From assembly GCA_035048485.1 (NCBI GenBank), contig CM068584.1, forward strand, positions 60,513,739-60,577,738: a stretch of 64,000 nt of DNA, written 5' to 3'. Shown here piece after piece: positions 47,397 through 57,799 of the stretch (position 1 is its first letter; every line of letters starts with the position of its first letter). The notes beneath the pieces are model-generated. The model searched no databases, was not told where the DNA came from, and worked only from the letters and a program-made list of their open reading frames with translations. The position numbers were made by a program, and so were the translations under genes. This DNA comes from Pteria penguin. Lineage: Eukaryota; Mollusca; Bivalvia; Pterioida; Pteriidae.

Positions 47397-48530
47397 TTAG
47401 ACTTTTGGGTTGCCACGTCCCTGACCAGACTGATTTTCAGCTTCCCCTCCCCCAGGATAATGTTGATTTTCTTGGTTATTTTCACCAGAGGATGCATTAT
47501 TTCCAACCTGGGGGCTGTTACCTCGGCCACCTCTATAACGTCGATTGCCTCGACCAAAAGGCCTTCTATAACCATAACCTTTACCCCTATCAGAATTACC
47601 ACTTTGATCTTGATGGTTAAACTGAGGTTGTGGACCACTTGACTGAATGTTTTGAGGTTTATAAAGTTGCTCATTGTTAAATCTATCGTCTGAACTTTCT
47701 GATGTAGTATGTTGCTGAGTAGACTTTTTAGTAGGGGGCTTCACTAAATTTGATTCTTCCTGTTCAACTTTCCTAATCTCTCTAAGAAGAAGTTGAAAAT
47801 CTTTGAATGAATCGTATTTGTGTCTAGTTGCATTTTGCAACTGCTGGCTTTTTAGTCCAAGCCGAAATTTAGACCTTAAAATGCTGTCTTTGGCAGCTAG
47901 ATCAATTTGACAAAACTTGATGGCTTTTGATAAATTTTGTTCCAAGCGGGAACCATATGACACAATGGATTCATTCTCCTTCTGACAATCACTATAGAAC
48001 TCCTGCATAAAAGTTTCTGCAGTGCCAACAGTGCCATAAAATCCATCTAATTTGTCTAAAATATTTTGCACCGTTGCATGCTCACCTAATGGTACTAGCA
48101 TACTTCTGGCATTTCCCCTTAAAGAACTACGAATTGATTACAATAAAATATAATCTGGAAATAAAGCATTTTGGAGACAACGGACTTCAAAACTCCAAAC
48201 ATCGTAGTTTACTTCCCCGTTTGGAACCTCTTCATTCCCACTAAAGGTTGGAAGTGTGGGCACATTTATGTTACATGTAGTATATTGGCTCTGGGACGTA
48301 GCACCCAACAGTCTATTAATTGGGAACATACCAGGGGAATGAAATGTAAACCGAGGTCTAGGTACTGGAGTTACAGGACGTGGTGTACTTGTTTGAACCC
48401 TTTGTCCTAATATGAGAGTATCATACTCTTGTTTTGTTAGTACCTTATACTGGGGATTTTTATTGATCTGATCAATCAATTTATCTATAGTGGTATTCCT
48501 AGTACCATCTGCCTGGCTAGTTTCTGCCAT
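47397..48530 (-). pseudogene. Gag of the LTR retrotransposon
   Basis: The ATG at 48530 is preceded by an acceptor-like TACTATTCAG. N-terminal low-complexity and proline-rich residues (STPRPVTPVPRPRFTF) lead into the capsid-like part: TLPTFSGNEEVPNGEVNYDV, WSFEVRCL, LDGFYGTV, QEFYSDCQKENESIVSYGSR and RSKFRLGLKSQQLQNATRH. The C-terminus is rich in glycine, arginine and asparagine (GKGYGYRRPFGRGNRRYRGG), an RNA-binding-type tail in place of zinc knuckles. One in-frame TAA at 48140-48138 interrupts it (CAA to TAA by a single C-T change is likely). The gag stop at 47399-47397 follows a slippery site. Confidence 0.75.
47403..47409 (-). other. Candidate -1 frameshift site (CCCAAAA)
   Basis: In the gag frame the bases read C-CCA-AAA-GTC-TAA, so the heptamer fits X-XXY-YYZ exactly. 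The -1 frame continues openly into the protease-like segment. It is one codon before the gag stop. A downstream stem was not assessed. Confidence 0.6.
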
Positions 48531-48724
48531 ACTGAATAGTAAAATATAAATCTATTGACAAATTATGTCATACATATACAAAACAGAATATGAATGTCAA
48601 GCACCACCTTATTACCACTGGGTCAATCCCTATCGAAATATTGGTAGGACATGACAAGCACAGCTGTACCTTGCATACATCTATAACAGTAGGTGTCAAC
48701 AGATATATATACACATGTAAATAA

Positions 48725-49443
48725 CTAACAAAGAGAACAAACTTTTACCACGAACCTTTTCATCCAGTATCTGGCAAGGACTGGTTTCGGATGAATACCG
48801 TCTTTGAAAAGCTGAAAATTTACAGTTGTTCGTTGTGGTCCACTCTTCTCTTTGCTGTAACGCAGAACATCCAATCTGTATCTTGGGGATGAAAATTCTG
48901 TTTGTCGTTGACCTGTCTTTTGAATTCATTGATTAAGATAATTCTGGAATTCAATGCAATGTCGTCAATACAAAACTGTTCTGCCCTTCTGTGACCTTTG
49001 TATCTATTCCACTCGTATATTGAATATGGTGAGACTTCAAGAAAAACTATCTTGACTGAGGGAAACTGAGAAACATAAGAAACAAATCTGGAAATCTGAT
49101 CTATAAAATAGTATACAGCCTCCTCCTCAGTGTGATGTTTAAGATGGATAAACTTGCCACACTTCTGCGTCAAATCGCACGTACCTAGCCAAATAAACAA
49201 AACAATTTCACCATATGCACATACTCTATACTGCAGGTTCCTTTCCAGCCAGCAAAATTGTTCTGGAAATGTCGCTCCACCCCTACAAACAAATTCTACA
49301 TTATAATTCACAGATGTTAATATATCTGCATGGGGTCGTATATAATTTCCCTTGCTGCTAGAAATCAAAATAGCATGTTTAATTTGCACGGTATCTACCT
49401 GCAATGGTTTCTCTATATACTTTGATAGTTTTCTTTCGGTCAT
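48725..49443 (-). pseudogene. SGNH/GDSL-hydrolase-like ORF upstream of gag
   Basis: The ATG at 49443 (MTERKLSKYIEKP) leads into HAILISSSKGNYIRPHADIL with the candidate nucleophile serine, then VLFIWLGTCDLTQKCGKFIH, a block III-like G-T-C-D, and a conserved SQFPSVKIVFLEVSPYSIYE. The final block DGIHP, with the D and H of the triad, lies in another frame, reached by a frameshift near 48893, and continues LARYWMKRF to a stop at 48727-48725. SGNH proteins hydrolyse esters; why a retroelement would carry one is not known. The gene is on the same strand as gag, 195 bases upstream. No signal peptide is seen. Confidence 0.6.
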
Positions 49444-50106
49444 AACCTACATATATGTCACAAAAATCTAAATCCTATAATGCATAGAAAAACATGGAAC
49501 ATTTAAACATATTTATGAAAACATTCAAAATGAAAACATATATCGTTCACTACACCTTACAAATAAGGAAAGGATAAGTGCAGGTTAGTAAGGTACAAAT
49601 GTTAAATGTGAAATGCAATGTCAGGTCTATGGTCGTCGAAATATGCCTATTTACCTATAGAATTTAATTCAAACTTATTTAACTACCTAACCTTTTAAAT
49701 AAATTCACATTTAATTAATTTTATTACCCTCTCAAACCGTACACCTTTCTCTCTCTCCTCCTAACACATACTCACATTACATGACAACAAAATGAAAATA
49801 AAAGTAGATAATGAAAACGAAATGTTTATAAAAAGTCACTTTACGCTGGTATCATGGCTCACAGCACCGGGATTCACCGCCTCACTTCCCTGATATTCAA
49901 CACAGTTCAGTTCACGAAATTACGGAATTACGAAACGCGAACGGCCGTTGGGCGTTGGGTACCTGACTGAGTTTGTCTCCTCCGTCCATGGTCGTCACTG
50001 CAAATTCTGTTCTTTCGAGCCCGAAATTTTTCCGTGCGTACACTCACTGATTCACTGCTTCCACTGCCGGCCATCAAAACAAAACAAAATGGTCGTTGTT
50101 AGAGCA

Positions 50107-50122
50107 TCCACGTTGGGCGCCA
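50107..50122 (-). other. Primer binding site
   Basis: Minus strand TGGCGCCCAACGTGGA immediately follows a CA-ended stretch (GGTGACA) with one spacer base. TGGCGCCC followed by AACGTGG is a familiar tRNA-complementary primer site just inside the 5' LTR. Which tRNA pairs was not determined. Confidence 0.7.
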
Positions 50123-50123
50123 T

Positions 50124-50750
50124 TGTCACCGGGGCCGTTTTTTTTTTATATAAATAGACACTTTGACAATGTTTGAAGGTTTATTTCATCTCCGTCTTAA
50201 CGACCTACAACACAATGAAACGAATTCCTTACAAACTATTACCTTTCACACATCTTTTAGAAATATTAAAATAAGTATTTAGAATATTATTACATTTATC
50301 TGAATATGAGTTATTGATTTAACAGTTATAATACTTTTAAATCAATAATTTAACAATTTAGGAAATCCGCGACTTAAATATTAAAATTACCGAAATTATC
50401 ACAGAATTTGATATTAGTTATAAATTAAAATACTTTTATGACAAAATAAGAAACTCAAGCTTACCATTGTGCTCATAAATTCAAGTCTATATCTATGTAA
50501 ATAAATATAGATCTATTAACTGTCTGATGCGTCTTGACTCAACGTGAGTCAGGTCAAGAATGAATAAAGAAGTGATTTTCAGGCGGGAATATTCTTTCAA
50601 CTCAAAACCAGTTCATACCTTGTTTTATTCTAATTATAGAATAAAACCCCTCTCATCCAATGAAATGAGACAATAGACATCACACCCACATCTTACAAAA
50701 CACAGACAATACATTTTACATGTACAATAACTAGTGTTCACGACACAACA
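50124..50750 (-). repeat. Putative 5' LTR of the gag-pol element
   Basis: The boundary next to the primer site begins, in plus orientation, with TGTCACCGGGGCCG, the inverse of an LTR ending CGGTGACA. A TATA-like TTTATATA is on the minus strand near 50145. The outer end is approximate (about 50750, near CGACACAACA). AP-1-like TGACTCA and TGAGTCA lie in a palindrome at 50533-50558. No second LTR was found to confirm the ends. Confidence 0.4.
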
Positions 50751-51093
50751 GAAGGACAAAGTGCAATCATTGGTGGATCTAATGGTATACAGGTAACGAA
50801 GTATGGACAAAGAAAGATAACTCTAACTGCTAGCTAATTTTGTACTCAACAAGGACGACAACTCTGTTATGCTTAAAGTTAATCATTTAAACCTCTGCGA
50901 CACAAACACGATCTTAGTCTTGAAAGTAGCCAATACTTAATCTTCCAATATGTATAATAACTAATGTTTGAATGTAGTTAAACGCTACAGTAATGTGTAT
51001 ACTGTTTATACCATACCCCTTAATTTCTTTTGATATGGGTAAATTACAACATATACATGTAATCGAAAGCTGTGTTTTTCACACATTGCAAAA
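50751..51093. other. Gap, nothing recognised
   Basis: AT-rich flank between the LTR and the foldback element. Confidence 0.4.
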
Positions 51094-51406
51094 GTTATTA
51101 CTTGGCGTTAAATAAAATTGTCTCCAATACTTCAAAGATATCAAACTGAAAAGAAGATATTATGTAACTAAATCCGATATGTCACACGATACCTTCTGAA
51201 TCTCATTTTTCATTGACCATTTGTCGTGTACAAGTAAATATTCTGTTTGTAAAAATTACGAATTGATAGACATAACACACTTATAAAGTTGTTTATTAAC
51301 AACAGAATATTTACACTTGTACACGATAAATATTCAATGAAAAAAGAAATTCAGAAGGTATCGTGTGACATATCATCGGATTTTTATTTAACGCGAAGTA
51401 AATAAC
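51094..51406. mobile_element. MITE-like foldback element
   Basis: Inverted arms meet around 51265-51285. The outer parts read GTTATTACTTGGCGTTAAAT and the inverse of TATTTAACGCGAAGTAAATAAC. The inner parts read TGTCACACGATACCTTCTGA and TCAGAAGGTATCGTGTGACA, a perfect inverse. The left arm carries an extra block of about 60 bases (51115-51170). There is no ORF. A target duplication was not clear. Confidence 0.75.
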
Positions 51407-51409
51407 TAA

Positions 51410-54400
51410 AAGAGGTGCTATAGAATTCTGAGACAGACTGAGGGAGGCAATGCCAAGAGATTCAAGTTACCTTTCATTACAGCAGTAATATTTAATTTAA
51501 CGCCATCTGAGTTTTTTTTTTTGTGGTATCTTTAAAAATATTGATAATATGTGGGATGAAAAACATTGACAACATGACAGTAAATAAAGTAACATATTTA
51601 GAACTTGAAGTATGAAAATAAATCCTTGCTTAATTTTGGTTTCTTTGTAAAGTATTGTGAAATTGGAATGATTTTATTGTACAGCCATATTTGATTTCAC
51701 CGATCCACTGAAAAGTACATGTAAATGAAACTTAATATTTTTGTTTATTTCTGTTGGACAATTTCCATTTCCTTCACAGTGTTTGTTTTCTCAATAAAGA
51801 TAATTTGATGCCAAATATCAATAAATGCAATTAGTATAAAATCACAAACATATCCTTCCTATATCATTAACCCTGGGAAATTTTGTAGTTACGTATTTTA
51901 CATTAGTGTCAGTTACACTGTAGTGATTAAAATCCCAATACCTTGTTAACGTCCTACGCTTTATGGAACACGGTACACGTGTAATTACTAATTTCTGATG
52001 AGATTCACCAGAGATGCTTGACCTGAACAATACTGGATGGCGCGGATGTAAACATTTTTAATTCTCATATTTACATCTTATAGCGTTCTTTTTTTCATGC
52101 GCCATCTTTTTACTCTGTATATCTTAGGCTAGAATCATTTTCACTATTGCTACGTCAGTTTTTTGTTTTCAAATTAATACAACGATTTGCTATATATGAA
52201 TGTATCCTGATTTAGTGTTTGATATATCTTATACAATATCCGTTCATAACGTAAATGCGGGGAGCTCTGATAGATTTGAATACTTTAAATAAAATTTTAT
52301 GTTCACGTGCGTATGGATAAAAATATATCTGATCGGTTTTGTTACTTTAATACAGTTTACTATCTTTAATACCATTCACTATTCAGTGTGTGATATAATA
52401 AAGTGCAGTGTATAGCTTGTGTTTTTTGGCTTTACAGATGCAGTGATTTCGTTGTTTATTGGCAGTCCATTAGCTTATCGTGTGATATGTATGTCTGAAC
52501 CAACGAGGACATATCAGTTTGGGGTTCTTTGTTTATGTCGACCGATGATAAGATTTGTACAATGCTTTGCATATACACGTATATGAAAGTATCCTGATCT
52601 ATTGTATCGTATGTCTTATATATTATATATGATATCTATGATATAAGGCTTTTCAAATGTTAATACTGTGCAGTTAAAAGGAAACTGTAAACACTTGTTT
52701 GATCGATATTTCACCTAACCTTTTGTAGTATGAGTGGAAATAGTACTGTACGCGAACCACACCCAGTATAAATTCATACACGATAAAGATTGAGCATGCG
52801 CCTACATATATTGCAGTATTTCTCCAACACATAGAGCTGTAGTCTGATATCAATAATATAGTCCATAACGAAAACGCATTGACGATCTGTAAGCAAGGAA
52901 AATAAACACATGAACACGTAAAGTATAGAAGTATATAGCCAATAGGAGTGTAACGATATACATGGCAATACAGTAGCCATGATACAATACACGATAGGAG
53001 GAGGAGCTAAAACGATGCGATGCTACCTATCTATCTATCTTTCAAACAGAATTAATTACTCCAGAAATTGTTAACACAGCATCCAAATAATTTCTATGTA
53101 GTTGTTTTTTTTTTTATTTATTTATAACTCATTTCCAGAGTTTCTACATATGTCTTTTTTCTCTCAATACCATTCTGTGTTAAACCCGATTTCTTTAATA
53201 GAATGACACCTCTATACGTATTGTTGTTCAACCAAGAAGAGTGTATCATAATATTATCATCATATCGATAAATCTCTAATAACCAGCGGTTATCGTTGAA
53301 GCTGTGATAACCATCGGGGCTTTTATTGGGGGGTGGGGGTATTTGGTTTTTTTTGGGGGGGGGGGTGTTTTTTATCTTTATTTTCATTTTTTTTTTGTTG
53401 GTTTTTGTATATTTTTGTTATTTTGTTAAGGTCAAAATGCATTAATAAGTACAATTGCTACTCTACCCCAATTCTTCAATTAGTGATCAATCAAATTTTA
53501 ATCAAAATATCACTAACTTTGTCATAGAAAGCATCCTTAAAGCCACCAAGTAGAGGGTCATCTATTTGGCCATATATCTGTTTCTGGACCTAAGCTACTA
53601 TCCCGTCTACATGGTCAAGGAAGTCGTGGACAAGAATAATAAGAAAAACTGATGTGTTCTACTGATTCCTGCAATGGTGATAGATATAATGCAATGTAAT
53701 AAGAAGATTTATATTTTGAAACACAACTTTTTGTATTACTATTAACTGATAACTTTTACCATGAAATCTAGGATCATAATAGATATAATTAATCTTTATT
53801 ATAGATATATACACTTCCAATAAATTCGCGTATTTTAGTAAAATATTCCTGAAATTTTCCGAGTCCAAAATTTTCGGCAGAAAATGATGCCTTTGTTCCT
53901 CTTACATATATGTTAAGCAACTTACATTGCAAAATGAGGATAACATTTCAAATTTTCTTTACAAACTTATAATGTCATTTCAACCCTGAAAATCAGACTA
54001 AATAAATTGAAGTTTGATTTTCCGCCTAATTGTTATAGTTCCTCATTGTCATTCATGGAACGAAATTTCTTTTCGACAGAGTACATCTAGGCAAAGGTAG
54101 CACAAACCATAGTCTTACTCGAGACAGATAGCAAACGGGATGGCCAGCGTTGTCCTCACCCAGGATACTATGTTAGCTGTGAAGACAGTGAATTGTTTAT
54201 TGTTGATAATGACGTAACGTGGTACCATACACATGATTGGATGTCAGGTGGTTTGTAGCGGGGTGTACGTATCCTAACAGTTCACCTGTAAGTTAATTTA
54301 GTACGACATGATCCTTTAGCACGAACACACACGTGTGAGCGCAAAAATATAAAACGCTTCCTTTATGTTGCTTACATATTGAGAATAATCAATATTAAAT

Positions 54401-56515
54401 GGTTAAGGGAATTGCTTTCAAACATTTATGGTAATACATTTTCTCGTTTTACTTTCCTGTACAAATCTACTTTTAGAGATGTAAAAGTGACATTATCTTT
54501 ATTTCATGTATACTTGTATTGCATTTTCTGTTTTCAAGTTTGACATACTGTCTGGCTATAAACCACTACTCCTTTAAGAATTTAGGAATACAAAAAGTCA
54601 ACTGAAGCTTCGTTTTGTCAGGTACATGTATGTGGTAAATAGGCATAATCTTAAATTTGCCATTACATTAAAGAAGGTGTTTTCTCACAAATAAAATGTA
54701 AATATTTGAATGCTTCAATACAAATTTCTGGAATTCATCTGTTTCGTGTCTTTCACTATTGTTTGGGGCAAAATAGATATCAGTATTTTTTTCGGCCATC
54801 TCAAATATCTTAGAAATTAATGTTTTATGATATCCTGCGATTTATTAAAGAACTACCTTATTCTTTTAGTCTATTTCTAAATTCAGAAGGTTTAATAATT
54901 GAACATATACCTCTTGCTAGAGTGTATGGTATTGATTTTATGTAGAATTTAAAATAAATGGTAATTCCTTCACGTTGTTTCCATTGTGAGATTTTATGAA
55001 AGGATGTAAATATTGCAGTGTAATATGTCAATCTTCCGTTTTACCCTATGATAGGTTACAAATATTACACAGTCGTCGAAATACCTCTTCTAAAATGTTT
55101 CATATGATTTAGCTACATTTTCACTGAAACTTTACTTAACTTTATTGTACAAACTTTGTTCCAAATAACAAACCGTGAGTGTAGCATAAGTAAGTGCCAT
55201 GTTAGTTCTCAAGGCAGTACCCAAGATTTGTTTGTATTGTTTATTAGTGAATTGAATAGTATTATTGTTGAGAAGTAAGTCTATGGTTTCAATGATAATC
55301 TTTTCATTGAAGCACTGGTGTTACCATTAAGGATTTAATCTTATCTAATAAGTAACTGCTTCTTTACTGAATTCGTGTGGCATATTTGAATAAAGATTTG
55401 TTATGCATTTTTGGAAGTCCGTAAAAACTACTAGTTTTTAATTGGATAACTGTAAAGTATCTATCTCATGTTTAGTTTAAAAGTTATTCTATTTATTGCA
55501 TAGTTTATCTATTTTGTTGAAGATGTGTCTATCTTTGATTCTATCTTTTTTTTGGGGGGGGTGGGGTTGTTTTTTGTTTTTGTTGTTTTGTTTCTTTGTT
55601 TTATTTTTTTTTGGGGGGGGGGGAGTGTCTATAAAGACATTGTAACATCAAGAAGCTAACTTTCAATTAGACTTTAATTGTTGGATTATTTTTCTTTATA
55701 CATGACCTCAGTAATAGAACCTGGCCGCGCAACAATACAAAAAATTCAGCTCTTGCATTTTTGTAATGGTAGTCGCAAAGATGCAAACAACAGCTGGAAT
55801 CGTCTTGTTAATTATATATTTTGCAGTGTTTGTGAATGTAATTGAAAAAGGTGACTTCTATATTACTGGTTTTATTGCATTTGATACTGTTTTTTTTTTT
55901 TCTAAACTCAAAATTGCTAATGGGGGAGGTAGGGTCGTCCAAATCTGATCAGTAAGGAAAATCCCCATATTCTCCACATATTGCCATAGACAGATTGCAT
56001 TCCACAGAAAAGAACGTTAATCTCCATTTGTAGGCGGGACGGGGTCATTGTTTTATGCACTGATTACCCTCTGTTGCCTGGCTGTTCAATGAGAATATTA
56101 TGTTTGACCTGATAGTATCTAACGTCATACCTACGCAGATATATATCACAGAAAATATGCTTCAAGATTCTATTGATAAAACTGTTGTACAAATACGAAA
56201 TTTCGAAATACACAGGGTAAATATTTATTGACGAAGTCATGTATGTTTATATGTATTTCATGGAAAATTTGTTACGAGATATCCATGCACATACTTAATG
56301 TACACTTGATAAGGTGTTTTATTCACGTGAATGTTACTTTATGTATAATACCTAGTTGACCGAAGAATGACCAATCGGAACCGTCGTCCGATAATAACAT
56401 CGATAGACATAAATGAAACGTGTCACGAAACAAATAACTGCACGTGTCAACAACAGAGAATATAGTATAGAGTATTTGATATGAAAAAAGATTGTATAAC
56501 TCTAATTAGTGTCCT
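51410..56515. other. Gene-poor stretch
   Basis: No recognisable exons. G-rich/T-rich low-complexity runs lie at 53330-53400 and 55540-55625, producing spurious ORFs of G, F and W. Short AT-rich tracts and a TCTA tract (about 53029) are present. I see nothing that a gene or mobile element explains. Confidence 0.5.
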
Positions 56516-56975
56516 TTAACTAAACAACGTTAATTCATACATTAATAAAACAGCAACTGAATGGAATTCATTACCTGAATCTATAAGATCCCTAAATTCT
56601 CTTTCCTCATTTAAAGCTTGATTAGAAAAAGACCATGAAAATTGCGAAGTACCTTTATGCAAGGGAAATATGGTGCCAAATTTATCACACTCGTATGCGA
56701 TTGGGCTGCAGCTCTCTGAATTCTGGCTTATACAATAATCAAATAAGAGATAATAATATTTGTATCTGTGGATGTATAGAAACAGCCTCGCACTATTTTT
56801 TTTATTGCATAACATCAGACCTACTACAATTCATGCTATACCTGTTAATATAAATACTAATATATTGCTTTCTGGATGTCCCTTGCATAGTGACGATGAA
56901 TACGAGATATTCAAACACGTACATGACTTTATAAAACGAAGTAAACTTTTTAAAGATTTGTTCTTAATTTAATAA
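56516..56975 (+). pseudogene. LINE reverse transcriptase C-terminal remnant
   Basis: Readable pieces are NSYINKTATEWNSLPESIRS and LNSLSSFKA, then a frame change to QIYHTRMRLGCSSLNSGLYN and a CICGCIETASHYFFYC Cys/His segment. Another frame holds ILLSGCPLHSDDEYEIFKHV and FIKRSKLF. This is the C-terminal tail after the reverse transcriptase of many non-LTR elements (ICxCG...E...HYFxxC). Several frameshifts show age. It has no match to the 41.5 kb LINE that I can see. Confidence 0.65.
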
Positions 56976-57222
56976 ACAACACTGAATCGCCCAGCTATCA
57001 TTTTACTAAAGCCATGTTGCATATTCTTTTTTTTTTAATTTTTGGTTGGGCAAATTCATTATTACTATTTTCGTTTGTATTACACATGCATATGTATGTA
57101 TAAACATAGTATGTAAATGATTGAATGTGTGTATGTATATATGGTTGACTGTGTATGTATGTATATGTTTATATGTATGCATATGCAAGTGTATATAAAA
57201 ACGTATGTATATAATGGTTGAC

Positions 57223-57228
<6 letters not shown>

Positions 57229-57257
<29 letters not shown>

Positions 57258-57306
57258 ACTATATATATACATATATAAACATTATATATATATACATATA
57301 TATATC

Positions 57307-57382
<76 letters not shown>
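57229..57382. repeat. Compound TA/CA microsatellite
   Basis: TA tracts on both sides of about 19 CA units. ORFs of alternating Y/I or H/T and V/C across it are artefacts. The preceding 57080-57230 is ATGTATGTATA-rich. Confidence 0.95.
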
Positions 57383-57387
<5 letters not shown>

Positions 57388-57502
57388 CAATCATCATCAT
57401 GGAATCTGGAATGTCTTTCCAAACAGAGGACTTTTGGGTTTTTCTGAACAATTATCTTTAAAAAATCATGTTCATCAATCAACTTGATCTATGCTAAACT
57501 CC

Positions 57503-57777
57503 TTATATTTCATTATGATAGTGTTTGAAGGTATAAGTTATCGCACGCCAGCACTCCGATATATTTCTCTGCCCATTTCTATATTCCGTCTTTAGAGTCT
57601 CAATCCTTTCCTCAAGTCTGTGCCACTTGCGCCTTGGTTTTGGAGCTGCTTGGCCCTGCTGTCTTGTTCTTTCATGAATTCGTTGGAGTCTCTCCTCGTC
57701 TTTCATTTTCCGAATAAAGATCCATAAGGACGGATGTCTCACTCCAACGTGGTTGTTCCACTGGTAATGAAAGCCTG
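57503..57777 (-). pseudogene. MULE-like transposase last exon, isolated
   Basis: An acceptor (TCATATGCAG) precedes the exon at 57777. The frame reads AGFHYQWNNHVGVRHPSLWI, then FIRKMKDEERLQRIHERTRQ and a basic KPRRKWHRLEER segment, ending FKHYHNEI. The N-N-H-V...HPS-x-W-x-F-I pattern is the C-terminal region of MULE transposases, which cut and paste DNA. The exon itself is open, but the DDE core exons that should lie at higher coordinates were not found. It is therefore a stranded fragment. Confidence 0.6.
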
Positions 57778-57799
57778 CATATGAAATTAAGACTCATTA

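Larger units (their letters stand above)
46801..50750 (-). mobile_element. LTR retrotransposon, Ty3/gypsy-like, 3' part lost
   Basis: On the minus strand the order is putative LTR, primer binding site, leader, SGNH-like ORF, gag and a pol frame that begins with a protease-like segment. The pol frame stops at 46801, where the LINE 3' end begins on the other strand. Reverse transcriptase, integrase and a second LTR are not seen on either side of the LINE, so the rest was probably deleted. Gag has one stop and the SGNH ORF one frameshift. Assignment to Ty3/gypsy rests on the gag/PR sequence character. Confidence 0.7.

Noticed and set aside
47234..47642. Plus-strand ORFs across the gag region
   Set aside because: They are antisense to gag and pol, which have recognisable protein patterns.
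49948..50157. 70-codon plus-strand ORF ending in a hydrophobic stretch
   Set aside because: It lies antisense across the LTR-element leader and primer binding site; the hydrophobic end comes from a T run.
53333..53527. G/F/W-rich ORF
   Set aside because: It arises from G and T homopolymers.
57006..57487. Several overlapping ORFs of alternating Y/I, H/T and V/C
   Set aside because: They translate the TA/CA microsatellite; no codon bias or domain.
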